Assembly: GCA_900759325.1 (NCBI GenBank)
Contig: CAAEUW010000045.1
Span: forward strand, 48,345 to 112,344
Direction: 5' to 3'
Source: an uncultured Peptostreptococcus sp.
Lineage (GTDB): Bacteria > Bacillota > Clostridia > Peptostreptococcales > Peptostreptococcaceae
DNA: 64,000 nucleotides
The position numbers were made by a program, and so were the translations under genes. Below are positions 59,246 to 64,000 of this stretch, one piece after another; positions within the stretch are counted from its first letter, which is position 1, and each line of letters opens with the position of its first letter. Below the pieces are notes generated by a model. It was not told where the DNA came from. It saw only the letters and a list, made by a program, of their open reading frames with translations, and did no database searches.

Positions 59246-59662
59246 ATGAAGAAAATTATTGTACTAGCCTTAAGTTTAATTTGCGCTGTCTCATTAGTGG
59301 CCTGCGGAAGTAGCAACAAGGATAAAGATGGGGACAGGGTTGAGGTATACGATAAAAATCAGAAGATGATTTCTGAAATGACTAGTCAAAAGGATTTGAA
59401 ATATATTTCAGAGCTTATTGCTAAGAGTACTGAGAGTATGAAATCTAAAGATTTCCAGCTTTTAGAGGTTCCAAAAGATGCTGTAGTTAGCAGGGAGTAC
59501 AGGGCTATTACTAAGGCTACTGATGGTAAAGACTTTGTAGTTAAGTTTACTGTATATGAGAACTATCCATATATGACATTATCAGGTATACAAGGAATTC
59601 CTGACTTTACATGGAAGCTAACTGATGAAGATTATGCAAAGCTAAAGGATATGAATAAATAA
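59246..59662 (+). CDS. Lipoprotein of unknown function
   Basis: 138 aa. The signal peptide ends in a good lipobox, SLVAC, with Cys20 as the lipidated residue, followed by GSSNKDKDGD. The mature part is short and ends with a beta-rich stretch (TVYENYPYMTLSGIQGIPDFTWKLT). No family is recognised. TTGGAGG precedes the ATG. It is followed by its own terminator. Confidence 0.78.
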   Translation: MKKIIVLALSLICAVSLVACGSSNKDKDGDRVEVYDKNQKMISEMTSQKDLKYISELIAKSTESMKSKDFQLLEVPKDAVVSREYRAITKATDGKDFVVKFTVYENYPYMTLSGIQGIPDFTWKLTDEDYAKLKDMNK

Positions 59663-59737
59663 GTCCTAAAGAATATTTTTATTCATATAAGGGGTAAGGG
59701 GTAATGCCTAATAGAGTAAATTAATATAAATCGAGAT

Positions 59738-59775
59738 AAGAGCAGCGAGTTAAAAGACTTTGCTGTTCTTTTTTT
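59738..59775 (+). terminator. Terminator after the lipoprotein gene
   Basis: AAGAGCAGC at 59738-59746 pairs with GCTGTTCTT at 59762-59770 (one G-U), then T residues to 59775. Confidence 0.85.
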
Positions 59776-59882
59776 ATGAATGGTGGAGAATTTCTCAGTA
59801 GAAAAAATATTTTATAAATGGTATAATATTTTAAAATATTTAAATATGAAAAATCATGATTTATCTATGAAGGGGAGCTAAT

Positions 59883-60347
59883 ATGAAAAATTTGATAGGC
59901 CTTATAAGTGATAAGCCTTGGATAGTAGTTGCTGCGATGACTATACTCTTCTTTGTAAGTCTAGGACGATTGATATATCAGCAGTCTAGGCGAAAGAAGG
60001 CCTTTAATATGATTAAGGATATGAGAAATAATAGGGACTTATCCAAAGTATACCTAAGGATGGATAATGGATATGGTGATTTTTACGATGTCTCGGTTAG
60101 TACGGATGGTGAGATGTGGCACAAGGCAGTGTTTACCGAAGACCTACTGACTCCAGCCATACTCTTGCCTCCGGGAAAGTATGAGCTTAAGTTCTTCGTA
60201 AAATCGCGTTCAGGAGTCTCACCATACCATAGCAAGAAGGGGGCTTTTTATACTGAAGTCATAGTGGAACCGTTTATTGATACGATGATCGTATTTGATA
60301 ATGATACTTTAGCAAGTTGGCAAGAAGATATTAAGGAGGAAAATTAA
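59883..60347 (+). CDS. Membrane-anchored hypothetical protein, 154 aa
   Basis: A single N-terminal transmembrane helix (about residues 13-32, WIVVAAMTILFFVSLGRLIY) is followed by a basic patch (QQSRRKKAF), so the rest is probably in the cytoplasm by the positive-inside rule, although a reversed orientation cannot be excluded. The soluble part looks beta-rich (VYLRMDNGYGDFYDVSVSTDGEMWHK, LLPPGKYELKFFVKSR), resembling a small Ig/CBM-like fold. Function unknown. The next gene starts 1 nt after its stop. Confidence 0.68.
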   Translation: MKNLIGLISDKPWIVVAAMTILFFVSLGRLIYQQSRRKKAFNMIKDMRNNRDLSKVYLRMDNGYGDFYDVSVSTDGEMWHKAVFTEDLLTPAILLPPGKYELKFFVKSRSGVSPYHSKKGAFYTEVIVEPFIDTMIVFDNDTLASWQEDIKEEN

Positions 60348-60348
60348 A

Positions 60349-60927
60349 ATGGATAAGCTAAGAATCAACTTTATCGACAACTGGGAAAAGAAAGACGTCA
60401 ATTTAGAGGAGCTTAGACAAGCTTTAGAGGATGGTAATTCATCTCTTTATACCGATGCCAGTCTTAAAAAGATTTCAAGCAAGTGGAAGAAATTTAAGGA
60501 GAGAGGGATTTCAAATCTTTACCTGATTAAGGAATTGGATGACGATGGTGTTGCATGTGCATACTATGCTTATTCAATAACTGACGGTGTAATTGACGAA
60601 GAAACTTTAGAGAGAATTAGAGAGATTTGTGCACAGAATCTATCTTCAGGTGAGATGAGGGCCGACGGTTCTTTCTCAAAGCCGGATGAATGGTGGGATA
60701 CACATCCACTACGCTCTATAAAGGCAGTTGAATCTGGTTCAGCAGACAGTCTACACCAATTTTTATCAGCAGAGCTTTATCCAAAGGGAATTGTACTTAG
60801 CACAAGAAGTGTCAAGGCAAAGCATGCAAATGAATTGGCTTGTTCAGCAGTTGCCTGGGGTGTGAGTACTTCGCTTTTCAAGAAGGGGGCATATATGAGT
60901 CTTCTTATTCATAATGACTCTCTGTAA
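60349..60927 (+). CDS. Hypothetical protein, 192 aa
   Basis: Soluble and acidic, without signal peptide. The N-terminal half is helical and charged (VNLEELRQALEDGNSSLYTDASLKK); the C-terminal half has VACAYYAYSITDGVIDEET and a final Ala/Ser-rich stretch. AAGGAGG inside the preceding gene is its ribosome binding site, so the pair is translationally linked. No family is recognised. A terminator follows. Confidence 0.68.
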   Translation: MDKLRINFIDNWEKKDVNLEELRQALEDGNSSLYTDASLKKISSKWKKFKERGISNLYLIKELDDDGVACAYYAYSITDGVIDEETLERIREICAQNLSSGEMRADGSFSKPDEWWDTHPLRSIKAVESGSADSLHQFLSAELYPKGIVLSTRSVKAKHANELACSAVAWGVSTSLFKKGAYMSLLIHNDSL

Positions 60928-60963
60928 ATCGTAAATATAATAAATTAGTATAATAGAACTATT

Positions 60964-60996
60964 AAAAGCAGTAAATGGAGAGGTTTGCTGCTTTTT
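60964..60996 (+). terminator. Terminator after the 192-aa unknown gene
   Basis: AAAAGCAG at 60964-60971 pairs with CTGCTTTT at 60988-60995, with an inner AAA/TTT part and a following T-run. Confidence 0.85.
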
Positions 60997-61318
60997 CTTA
61001 TTAAGTGTTTATTTAAAACACCAATGGATACAAATGGCTGGTAAGAATTGATAGATGGCTTTTGTTTTATGAATATTTGCTAGCTGGAACATAGGGGGAG
61101 TTGATAGACATAAGCAAAAACAAATGTGTTTTAACTACCCAATAAATGATCAAGCCAAAATATCTATTAATTTTCTGATAAAAATTGTAATTTATCTATA
61201 ATTAAGTTAAAATAAATAGAGTAGTATAAAGAATTTTTAGACGATATTAGTAGGTCTTTTAATTATAGATACCTTATAATCGAAAAGTATAAGTAAATTT
61301 TTTTGGAGGATATTTAAT
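60997..61318. other. Intergenic region before transketolase
   Basis: About 320 bp of AT-rich DNA without a convincing ORF. It holds a small GTGTTT/AAACAC hairpin near 61006-61023 and a TATAAT at about 61275 that may be the tkt -10, but no good -35. I see no riboswitch. Confidence 0.4.
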
Positions 61319-63307
61319 ATGAACATTAATCAAAAGGCAGTAAATGCTTTAAGAATCTTGTCAGCTGACCAGGTTCAAAAGGCCAATTCAGGACACCCAG
61401 GTTTGCCGCTAGGTGCAGCTCCTATAGCATACAGCTTGTGGGCTAATAATATGAACCATAATCCAAAGAACCCAAATTGGGAAAACAGAGATAGGTTTAT
61501 TCTATCAGCAGGACATGGATCTTCATTGCTATACTCTCTACTTCATATGTTTGGGTATGGACTAAGCTTAGAGGATTTAAAGAGCTTTAGACAGTTTGGT
61601 AGCCTTACTCCAGGACACCCAGAATACAAGCATACGGCAGGAGTAGAATCTACTACAGGACCTCTAGGTGCAGGTGTATCTACAGCAGTGGGTATGGCAA
61701 TGGCAGAAGCACACTTGGCTGCAAAGTTCAACAAGGATGGATATCCTATAGTTGACCACTATACATACGCCCTAACTGGTGATGGATGTTTGATGGAGGG
61801 TGTAGCATACGAGGCTCTATCATTGGCTGGTACCTTGAAATTAGACAAGCTAATTGTCCTATACGATTCAAATAGGATAACTATAGAAGGCGATACAGAC
61901 CTTGCCTTTACAGAAGATGTAGCGGCTAGATTTGAGGCTTTCGGCTACCATGTACAGTTAGTTGAAGATGGAAATGACCTAGATGCTTTAAATGCAGCAA
62001 TAGCTAAGGCTAAGGCAGACAAGGAAAGGCCATCATTGATAATATGCAAGACTCAGATTGGTTATGGTTGCCCTGCTAAGGTTGGTAAGGCATCTGCTCA
62101 TGGGGAGCCACTAGGTGAAGATAATATAGTAGAGCTTAGAAAATTCCTAGGATGGGAAAACCAGACAGCATTTGAAGTGGATGCAGAAATTTATGACCAC
62201 TATAAGGCACTTGCAGAAGAAGGCGCTAAGAAGGAAGAGGCTTGGAAGGCTATGTTTGCTGAATATTCAACAAAGTATCCAGAGGATGCAAGGCTATGGG
62301 ATGAGTACTTTGCTAAGCTTGATGTTCAGAAGATAATAGATTCAGAAGAGTATTGGGCACATGAAGATAAGGCTATGGCTACAAGAGCTGTATCAGGTGA
62401 TATAATCAACAAGCTAAAGGATGTATATCCTAACCTAGTAGGTGGATCAGCTGACCTTGCACCATCTAATAAGACTGAAATGAAGGGTCAGGGATACTTC
62501 TCAGCAACTGATAGGAGCGGTAGAAATATCCATTTTGGTGTAAGAGAAATGGCTATGACAGCTATAACAAATGGTATCTACCTACATGGTGGTTTAAATC
62601 CATATTGTGCTACATTCTTTGTATTCTCTGATTTCATGAAGCCAATGATTAGGTTGTCATCTTTAATGGGACTACCAGTTACATTTGTGTTAACTCATGA
62701 CTCTATTGGGGTTGGTGAAGATGGACCTACACACGAACCTATCGAACAGTTGGCTATGCTAAGGTCTATACCTAACCTAAACGTATTTAGACCAGCTGAC
62801 TATACAGAAACTGCAGCAGCATGGGCTAGTGCAATAGGATCAGAGGCTACTCCAACTGCAATAGTACTTACAAGACAGAACCTACCTCAGCTAGAGGGTT
62901 CTTCTAAGGAAGCTTTCAAGGGTGGATACATATTAGCAGAAGCAACTAATAAGGATAAGATAGACCTGATTATAATGGCATCTGGGTCAGAAGTAGAGCT
63001 AGCTCTTGGGGCTAAGGAAGAGTTAGAAAAGGAAGGCAAGTCAGTAAGAGTAGTATCTGTACCATGTATGGATATCTTTGAAACTCAGTCTCCAGAATAC
63101 ATTGAGGAAGTGCTTCCATCTGCTGTCAGGACCAGGTTGGCGGTTGAGGCGGCAAGCCCAATGCCATGGTACAAGTACATTGGCCTAGATGGTGATGTAG
63201 TAGCTATGAACTCATTTGGGGCATCAGCTCCAGCCAAGGTATTGTTCGATCACTTTGGATTCACAGTAGCTAATGTAGTAGACAAGGCCAAGGCCCTAGT
63301 TAAATAA
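61319..63307 (+). CDS. tkt: Transketolase
   Basis: 662 aa thiamine-diphosphate enzyme of the pentose phosphate pathway, exchanging two-carbon units between sugar phosphates. The N-terminal LSADQVQKANSGHPGLPLGAAPIAYSLW is diagnostic. The ThDP/metal motif GDGCLMEGVAYEALSLAG...LIVLYDSNRITIEG matches the GDG-x26-N pattern, and VLTHDSIGVGEDGPTHEPIEQLAMLRSIPN is the substrate-binding part. The TGG AGG-type ribosome binding site (TTGGAGG) is near the ATG. It is a single gene with a terminator, and the full-length fused form rather than the split Gram-positive one. Confidence 0.97.
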   Translation: MNINQKAVNALRILSADQVQKANSGHPGLPLGAAPIAYSLWANNMNHNPKNPNWENRDRFILSAGHGSSLLYSLLHMFGYGLSLEDLKSFRQFGSLTPGHPEYKHTAGVESTTGPLGAGVSTAVGMAMAEAHLAAKFNKDGYPIVDHYTYALTGDGCLMEGVAYEALSLAGTLKLDKLIVLYDSNRITIEGDTDLAFTEDVAARFEAFGYHVQLVEDGNDLDALNAAIAKAKADKERPSLIICKTQIGYGCPAKVGKASAHGEPLGEDNIVELRKFLGWENQTAFEVDAEIYDHYKALAEEGAKKEEAWKAMFAEYSTKYPEDARLWDEYFAKLDVQKIIDSEEYWAHEDKAMATRAVSGDIINKLKDVYPNLVGGSADLAPSNKTEMKGQGYFSATDRSGRNIHFGVREMAMTAITNGIYLHGGLNPYCATFFVFSDFMKPMIRLSSLMGLPVTFVLTHDSIGVGEDGPTHEPIEQLAMLRSIPNLNVFRPADYTETAAAWASAIGSEATPTAIVLTRQNLPQLEGSSKEAFKGGYILAEATNKDKIDLIIMASGSEVELALGAKEELEKEGKSVRVVSVPCMDIFETQSPEYIEEVLPSAVRTRLAVEAASPMPWYKYIGLDGDVVAMNSFGASAPAKVLFDHFGFTVANVVDKAKALVK

Positions 63308-63356
63308 GACATAAAATATCTAAATTGATAATATAAGACATATAATATGTAAAATA

Positions 63357-63404
63357 AAGACTCCACACCCAAGAAAATTAAACAGGGAATGTGGGGTCTT
63401 TTTT
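63357..63404 (+). terminator. Terminator after transketolase
   Basis: AAGACTCCACA at 63357-63367 pairs with TGTGGGGTCTT at 63390-63400 (one G-U), followed by T residues. Confidence 0.92.
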
Positions 63405-63539
63405 AGGTCTTATAAGGAAAAAAACCTAGAAAATTCGCTAAAATACGTATATATTACATAAAATATAATTTATAATTCGTATAATTAAAAATAGAAAGAA
63501 AAAACTTATTTTTTAGGCGAAAAAACTTATAAAAAAGTG

Positions 63540-63571
63540 TTGACGCTATATAGCAATTATGATATTATAAT
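63540..63571 (+). promoter_or_regulatory. Promoter of the 5S rRNA-tRNA operon
   Basis: TTGACG at 63540-63545 is followed by overlapping -10 candidates: TATTAT at 63563-63568 (17-bp spacer) and TATAAT at 63566-63571 (20-bp spacer). A hairpin TTGAAGCG/CGCTTTCAA at about 63610-63638 then precedes the 5S gene and may be an RNase processing stem. Confidence 0.72.
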
Positions 63572-63641
63572 ACTTGTCCTCGAGGGGATGAGAAAGTTTA
63601 AAAGAAAGTTTGAAGCGGACAATTTTTGTCGCTTTCAAGTT

Positions 63642-63761
63642 AATGTGGTTACTATAGCAAGGAGGATACACCTGTTTCCATTCCGAACACAGAAGTTAAG
63701 CTCCTTAGCGCTGAAGGTACTTGGTGGGAAGCTGCCTGGGAGAATAGGACGTAGCCACGTT
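63642..63761 (+). rRNA. rrf: 5S ribosomal RNA
   Basis: About 118-120 nt with the conserved CCGAACACAGAAGTTAAGC core. The ends pair over about 11 bp (AATGTGGTTAC with GTAGCCACGTT). No 16S or 23S gene is within the preceding sequence, so the gene starts its own operon. Exact ends are uncertain by 1-2 nt. Confidence 0.94.
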
Positions 63762-63763
63762 AT

Positions 63764-63835
63764 TCCAAGGTAGCTCAATGGTGGAGCAACCGGCTGTTAA
63801 CCGGTAGGCTGTGGGTTCGAGCCCCACCCTTGGAG
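63764..63835 (+). tRNA. tRNA-Asn (anticodon GTT)
   Basis: A 72-nt cloverleaf with acceptor TCCAAGG/CCTTGGA and anticodon loop CTGTTAA. CCA is not encoded. It starts only a few nt after the 5S gene. Confidence 0.96.
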
Positions 63836-63846
63836 CTTTCTACCAT

Positions 63847-63918
63847 GGCTCCTTGGTCAAGCGGTTAAGACACCGCCCTTTCACGGCGGTAACAGGGGTT
63901 CGATTCCCCTAGGAGTCA
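63847..63918 (+). tRNA. tRNA-Glu (anticodon TTC)
   Basis: A 72-nt cloverleaf with acceptor GGCTCCT/AGGAGTC and anticodon loop CTTTCAC. CCA is not encoded. Confidence 0.96.
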
Positions 63919-63924
63919 TAATGT

Positions 63925-64000
63925 GGGAGTATAGCTCAGCTGGGAGAGCATCTGCCTTACAAGCAGGGGGTCACAGGTTCGAGCCCTGTTACTCCCACCA
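63925..64000 (+). tRNA. tRNA-Val (anticodon TAC)
   Basis: A 76-nt cloverleaf, acceptor GGGAGTA/TACTCCC, anticodon loop CTTACAA. CCA is encoded and ends exactly at the window edge, so the tRNA run probably continues beyond it. Confidence 0.96.

Noticed and set aside
63537..63773. 78-codon plus-strand ORF over the 5S rRNA region
   Set aside because: It runs through the promoter and the 5S gene, has no ribosome binding site, and the RNA gene explains the sequence fully.

Overview
The window looks like chromosome of a low-GC, Gram-positive anaerobe of the class Clostridia. The pointers are AGA/AGG arginine codons, ATA and CTA codons, AAGGAGG-type ribosome binding sites, frequent TTG starts, veg, coaX, an L10 leader, PyrR-type attenuation and a propionate/acetate CoA-transferase. 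I would guess Peptostreptococcaceae, perhaps Peptostreptococcus, but that is inference from gene content, not a database match. Gene density is high. No insertion sequence, prophage or CRISPR array was seen.

Layout. 0-8 kb: rpoB-rpoC under their own promoter and a structured leader. 8-11 kb: peroxiredoxin, an acetyltransferase, two minus-strand tRNA-Arg genes, a candidate small RNA and an unknown gene. 11-13.6 kb: pepT, then a queuosine-salvage operon (radical-SAM queL-like gene plus queT) behind two tandem preQ1-I-like elements. 13.6-17.3 kb: rpmG-secE-nusG-rplK-rplA and rplJ-rplL, physically separated from rpoBC. 17.4-23.3 kb: a lactonase-like propeller protein and a four-gene envelope O-acetylation cassette (SGNH, DUF4358, MBOAT, DHHW). 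23.5-25.5 kb: a plasmid-style ParM/ParR partition cassette with a repeat-rich, parC-like region. 25.5-32.9 kb: a DUF2974 hydrolase, then pyrF-carA-carB behind a PyrR attenuator, then a secreted protein. 33-35 kb: cysK-cysE behind a 27-codon upstream ORF with five consecutive Cys codons. 35-39.7 kb: HD protein, YbaK deacylase, RNA methyltransferase, RluA pseudouridine synthase, UPF0489, SEC-C protein and veg. 39.9-46.1 kb: ispE-gntR-murI-DUF1934-tilS-ftsH. 46-52.5 kb: a PPOX protein, a 43-aa membrane peptide, birA, coaX-dusB-CoA-transferase and a methyltransferase. 52.6-58.4 kb (minus strand): asd, then hom-thrC-thrB-aspartokinase. 58.5-63.4 kb: ogt, a lipoprotein, two unknown genes and transketolase. 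63.5-64 kb: a 5S rRNA gene with its own promoter, then tRNA-Asn, -Glu and -Val, running off the end of the window.

The genes group into information processing (RNA polymerase, ribosomal proteins, tRNA and rRNA modification), nucleotide and amino-acid supply (UMP/carbamoyl phosphate, threonine, cysteine) and envelope functions. Cis-regulatory RNA is abundant: L10 leader, PyrR attenuator, tandem preQ1-like elements, leader terminators before pepT and asd, and the polycysteine leader before cysK. The least ordinary items are the polycysteine leader ORF, the tandem preQ1-like elements, the chromosomal ParMR/parC cassette with its A8 frameshift tract, and the minus-strand small RNA.
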